Source: Populus alba
Taxonomy: Eukaryota > Streptophyta > Magnoliopsida > Malpighiales > Salicaceae
Assembly: GCF_005239225.2 (NCBI RefSeq)
Contig: NC_133301.1
Span: 3,063,157-3,127,156 of the forward strand
Direction: 5' to 3'
Length of the DNA stretch: 64,000 bases
The notes under the pieces were generated by a model, which was not told where the DNA came from, searched no databases, and saw only the letters and a list, made by a program, of their open reading frames with translations. Below are positions 23,070-35,733 of this stretch, piece by piece. Numbering within the stretch: the stretch's first letter is position 1; each line of letters starts with the position of its first letter. The translations under genes and the position numbers were made by a program.

Positions 23070-25219
23070 TTGGTCAGTTCTGATGAAATCACCACCACTA
23101 CTGAGTATATGCCAACAGACACAATACTGATCGATGGTGCCAAAGCTGATATGCATCCTCCAACTGAGGAAAAGAGGAAGAGAAAAGAAAAAAGGTTGCA
23201 TAGCTAGGGAGAGAGTTTTGCAAGAGAACCCTTATCTTTCCAAGATGACACCAACCAAATTAACCCCTGTGAAGGAGGAATCTGAGAAGTTGGTGGTGTT
23301 GTTTTTTGAGGGGACCTCAGCTATATCATGTACAGCTTGTACAATACAATTTTTCTCTAATTAGATATGACTTCTAGAGAGGGAAAAGAATGAATTAGAG
23401 GGCTATAGATTGTTTTGCATAGGTGAGATCGATGATTTGATTGTGCTTAACCTTTATTTTGCTTGTCCATGGGTGGGTTTGGGATGCGACTTGTTAACAT
23501 TATTCTCAAGTTTTTCTCTAATGTATGCTTCATTTTTTGTTTTTTCCAATCCTACTAGGGTTTGTCTTTGGATGTATGTCATGGTGACTTTCGAGAGGAG
23601 GGATTGATGACTTCTAATTAAGAAATCCTTACATATCATGAACTCTCCATCTCTCTATGTTTGGATTTTGAATTCCTTCCTTTCTTGAGCGCTAATCATC
23701 GGCCATTTTAGTGACTTGTAGTCGTCTTGATTCTCATTAGCAGCCAGGACCACCACCTTTCATAAGAACCTACATGTGTACTTTACAAGTCCTCAGAATA
23801 CTATTAAATGAAAGAAATGCCATGCCATTAATGTTGCCTCATTCAAACTAACCTCAAATTTGCTCCCAACTATTATTAATTCTCTAATAATAAAGTGGAT
23901 GAGAGGCCCTCTGTCTAAAATTTGAATCTGTATTCTCAAAAAAAAAAAAAAAAAAAATCTGACCCACTGAGAAAACTCTTAATTTGAGGATCCAACTAAG
24001 AATGATCAGTGGATAGTCTGGCCTTTCTTACGAATAGTTGGAAGCTTGCAAAAAGAAATATTTATATGTTAACATATGCCAATTCATGTATTAATTTTGT
24101 TTTAATTTGAAAAAGGAAAAGACTATATATATTCATATACCCGCATGCATGCTTCTAACAAAGAAGTAGAAAATGCATTTATATATGCTAAGCTCTTTGT
24201 GCAAATCAATGTTTCCAGAAAATATGGAAGCACCATGAAAGATATGACCTTTCTTTTTCAGAGAAGTTAGTGGGTAACTTGAAATACGCAAGCAGATGTG
24301 ATATTCTTCGAATCTTCCTAATGATGAAAGCAACAATATTGTGGCCATGGTTGCTCTTGAGAGCCATACAAGTAAAATGGACGACTCAAAAAGCAAGCTA
24401 GGTATCGCAGTCATCAGTTTTCATCAACCTGAAAAGCTAAAATGGTTGTGATACTGCAGGATCTCTGACCGACGATAAAAGGTGAAGCTATCTGAAGAAA
24501 AAGTTGCAAGCATAGGTATTTTGACTCAGCTACATGCCATGAAATATGGCATTAGTGAGTAGTATGCCTGAGTCTCACAGAATATGACAGCTAGAGCTGG
24601 AAGCATATGCATTCACCACTTACAATAAGCCTGGAAAAATCAACTGTACTTGTGCTTGTTAATTATTAATATTCATGTGCCTAAATACTTTAGGCAGGCT
24701 GTTAATTTATTTGTGGTGAAATCTTGGTTTAGAGAAGAAGATCTAGATATGGATCTATGGTTATGTTGCTATAATTAATGAGATTGAAAGAAGCAGAGAG
24801 TTTTCTGTAAAAGAGGGACACTTTCTGGAATAAAAATCACTATAGATTGAGAGTAACAACACCACACTAATTAAGTAATGAGAAATTAATGGAAGTACTC
24901 ACTTATAAATGGATTTATAATACATATTAAAGATGGGGTTCGGCTTATGAGTTCTATTAGAATACTTACTAAAACTTATTTAAATATTATAATTTGTTAT
25001 AAATATTATAGTTAGTAGGCTTGGTATAAGGTTTAGCCAGGTCAACACACAAGTCAGCAGATTAACCCAAATCAATTTTAAAATAATATTATTTTGAACT
25101 TAAAAAAATTATAATAATTAGTTCTTGTAATTTGTTATGTTACCATAACTATTGTTGTATGTTTTCTTTATTTTGTTGGATTTCTATCCACTAGATGAAC
25201 AAGCTTAATATGATTCTTT

Positions 25220-25254
<35 letters not shown>

Positions 25255-26186
25255 TTCAAACATTTGAGATTTATACTATAAAAATCTATCATACAAGGGA
25301 TAAAACGAAATTTAGAAAAGAGAAAGGATTGTCCATCACTGTGCAGTCAAAGACTAGTTCATTGATTCTCCTAATGAATCGGGAAAAAAATGCTTGTAAA
25401 AAATCGAAGAAATCCAGAAAAGATTTGATGGCGGGATTAAATTTAACTAACTTATGCGACTATAATAGTTGATTTCACCGACCCCATATGTTTTTGCCGA
25501 ATTTAAAATTTTAGGATCTAGTTATTGATCCCATTATCCAAGATAAGAGGAATGGAAACAGTTTCATTCCCTAACTGTAGCTCAAGTTTTTTTTTTTTTT
25601 ATTTTTTTTTTTTTAAAGGATAAGACTAGTTTTATTTGAGTTCATGATCATCCCTCCTAATATATATATATTTTAAAAATTATACTTGTAAAAATTAGTA
25701 GTATCCTAACAGCAAAACTAATATTTCATTAGTCTGTAGCTCCATGTTTAACGTGCTAATTTCTTTATTATGCTTTTTTGGCAATGTTGTTTAAAGAAGG
25801 GTCGTATTCAAAGTCAATATGGTGCCATGTTTTCTTCTTCCTTTTTTCTTTTTTCTCAAATTGTTATTATGAGTTATGAGTGGCTAGGCGCGTAAGAGGA
25901 CTAATTCTCATTATGCAAAGGTTAATTAATAGCAATATCGACTTTTGAATATAGTCAACGGATCCTAATTTTGCTTATATCTTAGATAAGGCTATACAAA
26001 TTGCTTTCTCAAAAACAAAACTAATAAATTAATCACGTAACATTCACCCAAAACCTTCTCATGGAAGTATTTTCGAGTGAAAAGTCTTGCCTTGCGTGTC
26101 GTTAATTGAACCAAGAGCTCTCTTATTGTTATTTTGGAGTGAAAATAGAATGTTTTGTGTTATCTTACTTTTATAATTATAAACAG
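23070..26186. other. YUCCA 3' region and intergenic DNA, no further gene seen
   Basis: The first several hundred bases are probably the YUCCA 3' untranslated region. After that only AT-rich sequence with short frames is found, plus a (TA)n run at about 25224-25251 and A/T homopolymers. No RNA gene was recognised. Confidence 0.45.
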
Positions 26187-26443
26187 TATTTTTAACTCAA
26201 TCCAAAAAGATTTAGGATATAATTTGTATTATTTTTTAATACATCATTTCAAGTGAAAGTCCATTTAACTTAAAATTTACACAGATTTACATTATTTTAT
26301 ATTTAATTTTTATCAAATAAATAGAAATAATAAGATTCGAACTCGTGACTGCTTAGTCATCAAGGCTTTGATATCATATTAAAAAAACTAATTCAACCCA
26401 AAAACTTAAAGTCTCATGATATGATTTATATTATTATCTAACA
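26187..26443 (-). mobile_element. TRIM element, copy D (decayed)
   Basis: The right LTR (about 26373-26443) reads CAACCCAAAAACTTAAAG .. ATTATTATCTAACA. The left LTR is shortened by internal deletions. The inner part has AGATTCGAACTCGTGACTGC and a mutated primer site TGATATCA on the minus strand, as in the other copies. Confidence 0.7.
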
Positions 26444-26973
26444 AGCATTTAGTTCCTGTTTCAAAATAAAAAGAAAAAAATTAAAATAGAAATGATATGT
26501 TTTTTTTGTGTTTTTGTCTCCAAAATATAAAAATTAATTCTCATTTTGTATTTTTCTATTTAATCAATCAAATATATTTGTCTCTTTCACTCTATCATAG
26601 AATACTAAGAAAATACAATCGTAAAGCTTTTATAAATCTTATACTGTGATTGTTCATCATATATTGAAAAGCTAGCATCTTGTTCCAAGAATGATGAGTT
26701 TTACCAGTTCTTCATTGCTTTTTGTTTTCTTTTTTCACAGTCTTGGATTTGCATGCTGGATAATACGCCGGTGATAAGTTCCCGGATGAACTTTTGACAA
26801 CATGTGTATAATTACATGGAAGCTAGAGGGTGGTTAGGATTTTAAAGAAAGTGGGTGGTAGGGTTTGTTCCGACCGCATAGTGTTGTTGATGAACAGAGA
26901 CACATAAATATTAAATCCAGTCTCAAGGACACCACACTCCCAGCAATCATGAGAGGGTGAAGGATCAACATCA

Positions 26974-27210
26974 ATGGGGGGTCATCGTTTTCTTCTGCCA
27001 ATTCCATTTAAAGCCAGGCACGGGAGGTTACAGGGAGCTGCGTGGCCCCTGAGATCCATATGGCTATCTCCGTCGGACCCCCTCGGGCTTTTATTACCCC
27101 CAGCAGTTGTCGTTTCTTTCTCCTTTCTCTGTTCTGTGTTCTTGGATTTACTTTCGTTTAAGAAAACAAATCTTCTTGACCGCCCACCCACCTCTCATAT
27201 CTTGTGTTAA
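26974..27210 (+). other. GC-richer open stretch of unknown nature
   Basis: A 78-codon frame (MGGHRFLLPIPF..) lies in a local island of higher GC, with a nearly as long frame on the other strand. Neither resembles a family I know, and no exon partner or promoter is clear. It could be low-copy DNA, a leader exon or chance. Confidence 0.15.
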
Positions 27211-27384
27211 TTTGGTTTTTTGCATTGCTTTTTTAGTTCCCTTTTGATTCCAAAGGAAATGCTTTCGCCTCTGGGACCCGTTGATCTAAAGCAAGGAGTA
27301 CTTGTGCCACTGTACTCATTTGGAGCTTCTGTAGTCTTCTTGTTCAATTTTGGTAACCAAATATATCGGATGTATAGGGAAAGA

Positions 27385-28145
27385 TTTTGTTGGGGGTGTT
27401 TGTTTTTGTATTTAAAAAAAAAATTAAAATTTTTTTTATTTTTTTTTATCTTTTGCTCTAAATTAATTTTTTTTTGCTATTTTCAGATATTTTAATATAT
27501 TGATATCAAAATTATTTTTTTAAAATAAAAAAAATTATTTTAATACATTTCTAAAAAAAAATTTAAAAATCAACTATACTTTAAAATATTTTAGGTTTTA
27601 GAATATTCTTTTTGGAAGGAAGGAAGTTATGGAGTGCGTAGTTTAAATGGCATGAACTCGCACCCAGTCGATGATCAATCTGATTGATAGAACGTGAGAA
27701 TTGCCGTCTATAATCAATAATCACTAACGAATTTTCTTTCAAATGTCTCGTTGATTTAATAACACCCAGCAGTAATTATTGCATCTAAAGACGAATCATA
27801 GCTAGAAAATAATGTGTATGTGTCGGTGACAGCGTCGTCTTTAATTATTTCTCTTCGGAAATTTGTTGGAAAAAATTACTTACAAGATTTCCTACGCAGA
27901 TATTTAAAAGATGGAATGACACTAAAAAATATTTGAGATATAATATTTTTTTTAAGTAAGTTGTTATTTTTTTTAAAGCGTTTTTATAAATATATTAATA
28001 TAAATTTTTTTATTTTTTAAAAATTATTTTTAATATTAATATTAAAATAATATAGGAAAAACTAAAAAAATATTAATTTAAAATAAAAAAATAAAAAAAA
28101 TTAATTTTTTTAAAAATATTTTAAAACAGAAAAAACAAACATACT
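27385..28145. repeat. Two AT-rich MITE-like copies and surrounding A/T DNA
   Basis: Two copies of the dispersed AT-rich repeat also seen at 18855-19015 (about 27385-27605 and 27955-28140). The first carries TATTTTAATATATTGATATC followed by A/T blocks. No gene is visible here or in the very A-rich DNA up to about 28800. Confidence 0.45.
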
Positions 28146-29322
28146 AATAAAGTTACATTTCCAATTTTGATATTCACTACAGTTAAATGGATTTAATGGT
28201 TTTAGCCATGGATTCATCCTATACCTATGTACACTTTAACTAATAGAATAAAAATAATTTTCAATTAAATACGAACTTAATCAATTAAGCGCAATTATAT
28301 TCAGAATAAAAAAAATTAAAGGAAAAATACTTAATAAGATAATTTTTTATAATACAAATTAAATTATATTGCTAAAAATAGAAAATTTAAATATATATTA
28401 AATTAACTAACCTAACAAGATTAACTCAAATATAAATATCAAAAACTTGTAAATAATTTAATAAATTATCTTGAATTATACTTCATATAAACTCAAAAAT
28501 AAATTTAATGATTTAATTATTCGGATTAATGACATTAACTTTCTGAATTCAAGGTAAGTTGTTAACTAGATTAATAAAAAAAAATATTAAATATAAATCA
28601 ATTCAAATAAAAATAAATAATAGTATAAATAATTTGAAAAAAAATTAAAAAAAAAGTTTGTACACAAAGTTTTAATTCTTGAACATAAAATTAACCTAAT
28701 AACTAAAATAATTGACTAACATTAAAAAAGATATATAAATTCCTGTTAATACAGTAAAAAGGTCAAAGCCAACCACACTAACCACGATGAATTGCCTTGA
28801 TATGTGAAAGATCTCTCAAACAATAATATATATTTTTATCCAATTCATTTAAGTGAATATTTTTCTTGAAATTTCTTTAACATTTATGTTTATATGCCTC
28901 TTTTGTTAAGAGGCAACAACCAGTATATGGCATTGGCCATCAAGTTGTGAGAAAAACTTCACATGAAAATTAAGATTTTTATGGCTAAGTTTATGGATTT
29001 GATTGATGATTGTTCGATTCAAGTATAAAAAATAAGTCCTTGAAGGAACATACTGTTCTTAATTCTTAATATTAGTATTTTCAGATAAAAAAATTTATAC
29101 ATGAAGAGAAAAACTAAAGTGAAGGTTAGAGGGTATGTATTTAGCATGGAAATTATATGGTCGGGCTTTCATGGCCTTTTGGATGGCTTTGATTTTATGG
29201 CCTTCGCTTGTAGACATTGTTGTAATTTGGCTTGCTTATTGATGACTATTCAGTCCTGAAATTTCTTCATGGAAAAGAGATTGTATTTTTAGTTCAAAAA
29301 AAATGCCTAGTGCACTGAATCG

Positions 29323-31600
29323 TGTTGCGAATGAATGAGTCCACTCTCGGGTTGTATATGGAAAATGGATTCTGTGGGAAACAAGGATTTCCTTTCTTTT
29401 CAGTGGAAAGAAGGAATGAGAGTCACCACCTAGTATTTGGTCACTAGAAATCCTAACTGATTCAAAGATTTAGCATGAATTGATTGCGTAAAAGAAATAT
29501 ATTAGCACTCCAAATACACCCTACCTAATATAAATTGATTATTTAATTGTTTGATGTCTGCTAAGGCATTGTCATGTTTTCTATTGGTGGTTTGTTTAAG
29601 ATTTAAAAAAAAGTCATCATCGATAAGAAGATTATTATCTTATCGTGTACAATCTAATCATTCTAATGTATAATTATAAATTTTAAATATTAGGAATACC
29701 TTTTACATATAAGTTTATAATCCCAAATACTGAAAGAAAACATAATATTTTTTTTTGATATTTTTAAAATATTGACCTAGTTCTCATTGCTTTAATGAAT
29801 AGGTTATTAAAGTAAAAAAAAAATGCATGCTAATACACATATTTTTTTGAATTTTTTATTATATGAAAATACGATAGTTTCATTTTTGTATCTTTAAGAG
29901 GCTTGAACGTATGCATGAAAACAAGAACATTTTTTTTTTGCAATATTTCGAAGAAAATCAGGTTTTTAATACCAAATTTGTATTTTTATAGTATAAAAAT
30001 ATAAACAAATATTAAGCCAAAATTGAAAGAAAAATACACGGGAAAATAAAAAATTTTAAAAGAATGTTTTTGGATTTTTTTTTTTTAATATAATATAATA
30101 TTACTAATATATAATGGGATGGGTTGGCCTCAAATATAGTGGCTGAGAACTCTCCATCCTAGCAATGGGCCAAGGAATTGGCCCAGAGGAAATTGGGCCA
30201 GGGTTAGCCCAAATGAGTTGGGGTTGGGCCAACATCGGGCTAACAAGTGTTGGGCCACTTTTGACTTGAAATGTATTTTTTTTCTTTTCACTGGTACGCC
30301 CTAGTGAACAGTGAAGAACTCTCCTATGTTCACTTATAGATCAATGGAGGTGGTGAAGATGAAGAATAAAACAAAGGAAGTTGACTTGGCAGTGAGGACC
30401 ACATCATTGTTGTTGTTGATGGCGGCTCACGATGGTGCTAAGTGGCAACAGGCGGTGGTTGCTACCATTTTTTTCTTCTTCCCTACGCAGAAGCATAAGT
30501 CTTTGTTTTTTCTTTTCCTAATTTGTTTTGTTTGTTCTTTCTCCCTTTTTGTTTATTTCTTTTCTCTTTTTCTTCTCTCTTTTACTCTCTCTCTCTCTCT
30601 CTATATATATTATATATTATTCTATATATATTTCCCTCTCTATTTTCTTTACTCTCTTTCTGATTTTCTTCCCCTCCTTGGTTATCTCTCTTTCTGTTCT
30701 TTTTCCTCCCCTTTTGTTTTCCATGTTTTTCTTCCCTCTCTCTCCCTCTCTCCTTGTTCCTCATGTTTTTCTTCCCCTCTCTCATCCCTCTCTCCTCTCT
30801 TTCATTTTTTTCCTCCCTTGCTCCCCCATTTTTCTAGTGTTTGTAAGTGTAGGGGGAGAAGAGGGAGCCACCCTACCTTGTCAATCAAGGCATAGGGGGA
30901 ACAAGAGCTACCTTACCCCTGTCTAGTCATGGGGACAGGGTAAGGTGGCTAGGACGGTCTCTGTACAGCCACCCAGAGCCGCTCGCAAGGCATGACTCTC
31001 CTGCCCCTTCCATCATTGTGGTAGGCCATGACGAGTGTCGGTTATGTCAGGGTTTGGGCAAGTAAGGAGAGAGAGGGAGCGGGAAAATACAAGGGAGAAA
31101 ATCTTCTTCTTCCCTTGTCTGTGCGCGTTTAGAGGAAGAAGAAGACCCACAATGCCATTAAAAATGACATTGTTTTGGCCTCTTTTTGATGAATAGCATA
31201 TGAAACGACGTTGGTTTGAACAAAACACGATGTTTCATTTAAAAGAAAATGGCGCCAAAAAAATCAATCTCCAAATCAGTCCTCAATTTATGATTTATTC
31301 AATCAAGTCCTTTATTGTAATTTTAATTTTAAGAATCAATTCAATTGAATTCTTGTCGAATTCAAATGTCAGCTCTGATGTTGGCTGCCTTTTTTTGTTT
31401 TGGTCCCTAGTCTTGGATTTATGCAATTGAAAATTAACCATCAAACTTTCAAATTTTTTCAATTTAGCCATTGATTCTCATAAATTGGGTCCCTAGCACC
31501 TCTTACAAATTAGTCATTGGCTATGAATTTCTTCAATTTAGCCCTTAATTGATCTCAAAACTTTGATTTTCTCGCATTGCAACGAGAAAAATTTTTGAAG
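29323..31600 (-). mobile_element. LTR fragment related to the giant solo LTR at 46851-51011
   Basis: The minus strand carries the same terminal region as the + element at 50811-50945: TTAGG..GTGCTAATA..TTTACGCAA..CCAAATACTAGGTGGTGACTC. It ends GCAACA at 29323. Further upstream on the minus strand are phrases of the type GGGCTAAATTGAAGAAATT and AGGGACCAAAAC, which also occur in the LTR at 45155-46271. No coding region. The 5' boundary near 31600 is not resolved and I see no target duplication. Confidence 0.5.
30570..30840 (+). repeat. Pyrimidine-rich low-complexity tract
   Basis: A CT-rich tract with (TC)n and (TA)n runs inside the LTR fragment. It creates long Ser/Leu/Phe-rich open frames on + and Glu/Arg-rich ones on -, which are composition artefacts. 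Confidence 0.85.
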
Positions 31601-33590
31601 ATTATTTTTTTATTTAATTATGTAATAATAACAATATATATTTACATTAAAGATAACAAATAAAATTATTGAGTAAAAATATTATTTTTTTCATTAAAAT
31701 TATTTTTCTTATTCATGTATTGTTTTTACTTTGAAAATAAAATGTATTTTCAATTAGCAACATATTTCATTAAATAAAACAATATTCACAAAAACTATAA
31801 AGATTTGAAATAAAAAATAAAAAATAAACATATTTTTTAATTAAAAACCATATTTTTCTTATTCATTCATTTTTTTTTATGAAAAAAAATACTTTTTTAT
31901 GAGAAGTATTGTTTTTTCAAGTAAATATATATTTTGATCATGAAAGTAAATTTCAATTAAAAAAAATTAAAATATCACAAATTGCTCTTGTTTACACATC
32001 TATAAAAGCTAAAAACAAAATGAGGATACTAAATTTAAGAAAATTATATAAAAATTTATAACAAAAAAAATTAAAAGAATATATTTTTATTATCATTGAA
32101 TATTAATGAGAATATTCGTTTAAAAACCATGCATATTAGGCTAATACACTATTATTCATAAAGAAATCATTAACATAATTGTACGAAAGACATACTCTTG
32201 AAAACAATTTCATAATTGCATAATTGCTTCAATATTATTTTAATAAATTGAATTGAATATATTTTAAAAAAATAATTAAAAGAAGAAAGGGATATCTATA
32301 AAAAAGGGTAATCATGCCTAACCCTAATCATGCATATTAGGTTGGTTTTTTTTTTTTTTTTTAATGGATGGGTGACACTTTGTCTGCCTCATATTTTTTT
32401 AAGTACTAGATGACATGTAATGTTCTAGTTAAGGAGGTCAAAAAGTCGGTGTCCAAGTTTGTTGACCTTAAAAATCGAATTCCCAACTTGTTTTTACCAG
32501 TAAAACCCAAAACAAAATTCTAAAAACCTCTCAATAAATCCATATCAAACCCTAAAAAACTTACAAGGACTCTAAAAATCCAAAGTCTAACCAAATAAAA
32601 AAACACTTTACAAGTTTTGATATACTTTTCACCACATGTTCAAAGAAAAAAATCACCTCCATTAAACTCATCTCTTTAAGACAAATCCATTAACATTAGG
32701 ATCGGCTTCTTTGATGGGTGAAATAGGGTTGATCAACCACTTTCTCTCTCTTCTCACATTTTTCATTGACTTTATCTCCTCTCAAATTGCAGGAATTGAA
32801 ATGTAAAATAAACAAGTGTAGGGATTGAAACATAAAATCCTCAAAAACAAATTAAAGGACCAAAAAATGAAAAAGTAAAAACTTTAGGGACCTAACTTTA
32901 GTTTTCTACATGCCATGAACAATAAAAATGAAAAAAAGAGAATTTTTTATTATTATACATTGAAATTGGATCTCTGTTATTTTAATTTTTTAATTCATAA
33001 AACTAAATCCATATTTTGCAAAATTAAGCATTAATTTAATACTATGACTTCTTTTTTTACATTGCTAATAACTAATGTAGTACATGAACAAAAACAATTA
33101 CTAGCATAACACCGTGTGGACAAACCATTAAAAGGTAAAATTGAAAACAAAAAATTCAAGAATCATAACAAATTTTCTAAGATCAGAAAAATAAAGGGTT
33201 TACTCAAGGGCATAAGTTTGGTCCGTGGTGCACCTCAATCAAGTGTCACATTGAAATGAACAGTAAAAAATGATTTTTTTTAGTATTTCTTACTAGTGAT
33301 ATTGTTCACGCGTTGTCAGAGGGAGTTTTTTAGAATTTATGTTTTACTTAATTATATGATAATAAAAATACATTTCACATAATATACAATAAAAAAAAAA
33401 TTAGAAAAGATAAGTGTTACTTTGTTTGTCAAAACTCTTTTTTCTTATTCATGATTTTTTCTGTTTTTTTTTTACATCAAAATAGTTTTTTAAGTAGTAG
33501 CATAGTTCATTGAATAAAAAAAACAACAAAAAACAGTTGCTATGACATTGAATTAATGATTACGTGTTTATATAATTTAGAGTTAATTTA
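31601..33590. other. AT-rich intergenic DNA with dispersed repeat, no gene seen
   Basis: A stretch near 32480-32920 (AACCCTAAAAAACTTACAAG, TCACCTCCATTAAACTCAT) resembles another at about 59750-60120, so it is an interspersed repeat of unknown class. The rest is A/T-rich with no recognisable coding or RNA gene. Confidence 0.4.
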
Positions 33591-33599
33591 TTGATTTTC

Positions 33600-35733
33600 A
33601 TGTTCACAAATATGGAAGTTGCACGAACGATAACATTGATGATGAAAGCATAAATGAAAGTGCCTCTGTTGTATTGGAGCCAACTTAGAGATTATCCAGA
33701 ATGAATGTCTATGGTTGAGGCTTGGAGGGGGAAGTTTAAGGTTAGTACTTATAGAATCTATAATTTTAGCTATTACACATTTTATTTTAAATTTATAAAC
33801 TAATTATTTTATTTAAATTATTGTAAGGAAAAATTCTATTGGGATGCTGCAAACTCTGAGGTTGCTAGACGAGTCTAGGAAAATCATAGCACAACTAGGT
33901 GAGTTTTTAACATGTCAAGGTTTATAATTTTTTTTGTAAAAAATATAATATTTTTTATCATTATATAATTTTTAGTTTAACAAATTTCTAAAACAAGTTA
34001 TGCAACTTCTAGTATGATGAACACAAGTACGCTAAGAGAAGAACTATCTAGTTATACAAGGATAATTATCTAGTGTTCTTGGCGTCGAAGGGTTTCAAGA
34101 AGCGGTCATGAAGTGGGTCCTTGAACAAAAATAAAGAGACTCATGATTACATTAGCAAGCATAATGATGAGTTGTTTTCTTTTACTAACCATGCAAAGCA
34201 CTTAGTAAAAACTTGTTTTCTTTTTAAGTATTTTTCTTAAAATATTAGTTATTATTTGTGATAATGTTTAACTAATGATTTATTTTGCATACGACATAGC
34301 TTGAGTGAGAGCCAGCTCTAATAAAGTTAAAAATGAAAACACATATACGGAGGGAGAATTGGCAAATATGGATGAAACAACTCATGGACAGCCGAGCTAA
34401 GGCGTTTATTATAAGTAAACTTTGAAACCTTTTGTATATTGTTTGGACTAAATTTTTTTTATCCATATCTTTGGCTTTTTTATATGTAGGAACAATATAA
34501 CACTGACATTCATTCCAAACATGAAGATGACCATTAAACTTATCCGAAATACGATCTACAGTTATGGTTGGAGGATGGAGCAACTAGTCACACCAAATAG
34601 GAATAAAGTTTATGGTATCTCTAAGAGATATACGATCAAATAGTAGTGTCTTGACTATAGGCGCCATATAATCTGACCCAATATAGCCATCACCAATTGT
34701 TGAGGAGTTGGTTAAACAACAAAATAGTGTTTCGGGGGCCAAAATAAAGGGAAAGTATAAAGAACAAAGAAAGGAGCAATGGGAGGAGATGATGGCATAC
34801 TTGTTCAATCATTATCCTTCCCCTTATGAATCTCCATGAGATTTTCCTCCCCTTTCTCCTTCTCATAGTTTTAAAACTCGGCCCGGTCTAAGGCCCGTGT
34901 TCTGGGTTTTAACCAAGTCACTTGGTTTTGACCGGGTCATCGGATCGGCCAGGTTAATATTTTTTTTAAAAAAATCAAAACGACATTTTTTTTAGTTAAA
35001 TAAAAATAAATAAAAGTCAAAGGTTTGCAACTGAGTCTTGATTGGGTCTTGCCAGGTCAACCGGGTTGTTAGGTCTCACCGGGTTTTTCCTTCCCCTATT
35101 TTTTCTTCAACCTGGCCCAGTTCCAGCCCCGGTTTGGCCAGGTCCTGGGTTGATCTGCCGGGCCGGCCGAGTTTCAATACTATACCCCTTCCCCTTGCCC
35201 TCCCCCTCCATCTACAACTGCTTATTAATGTATATAAATAGTTATAATTGATTTTTACAAATAAATTAATAATATTAAATATGTTCTTCAATTTTAATTT
35301 TTTGTTTAATGTTATTTAATGTCAAATTGTTTCATAACATTAAAAAAAAAAAAAAAAAACAAGTTACTAAACCATTGACAGACATAAACAAAATTATCAA
35401 TGATTTCGTTGGTTTCCTAGGAAAATTACATAGAGTTTGTTAACTTGTTTTTATCTAGACTAATGAGTTGTTAGACATGATATATGATGAATTATAGTTT
35501 ATCTATCAGTGATATGTCGATTATAGTAACTGACGGATAGATCAATAGAGATTGGTTGTTGCCTATTTTTATCTTTGGTACTAATATATTGTTTCGGATT
35601 TGAAATACCTAACAAGAGTACACTAGCCAACAAGACATTTCCTCTATTAAATTTGTTGATGATATTTGTACCTATAAAAACATAGATTTTATAGTGATGG
35701 AATATTATGTCGGTGTAAATCAATTTTCTAGTG
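33600..35733 (+). mobile_element. CACTA (En/Spm) relic 1 with Ptta-type transposase remnant
   Basis: Coding pieces on + include KFYWDAANSEVARRV followed by ENHSTTR (about 33830-33900), and RNKVYGISKRYTIK and KIKGKYKEQRKEQWEEMM (about 34600-34800). These match the plant Ptta/En-Spm (TNPA-like) family and the two related relics in this window. Stops and frameshifts are frequent. The right end reads CAATTTTCTAGTG (to 35733), the inverse of a CACTA-type terminus. It is preceded by diverged subterminal motifs such as TGACGGATA and GTCGGTG (35380-35720). No TNP2 gene and no clear left end were found. Confidence 0.6.
34867..35181. mobile_element. GC-rich MITE nested in CACTA relic 1
   Basis: The terminal inverted repeats are AGTTTTAAAACTCGGCCCGG at the left and AGTATTGAAACTCGGCCGGC at the right (reverse complement). 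The body is a series of CCGGGT/GGTC-type words (TTGACCGGGTCATCGG, GTCAACCGGGTT). The composition differs sharply from the AT-rich host. No coding capacity. Confidence 0.65.

Noticed and set aside
30311..30926. Two long open frames (194 and 132 codons) rich in Ser, Leu and Phe
   Set aside because: They lie in a CT-rich low-complexity tract inside an LTR fragment. Overlapping frames on both strands stay open for the same compositional reason.
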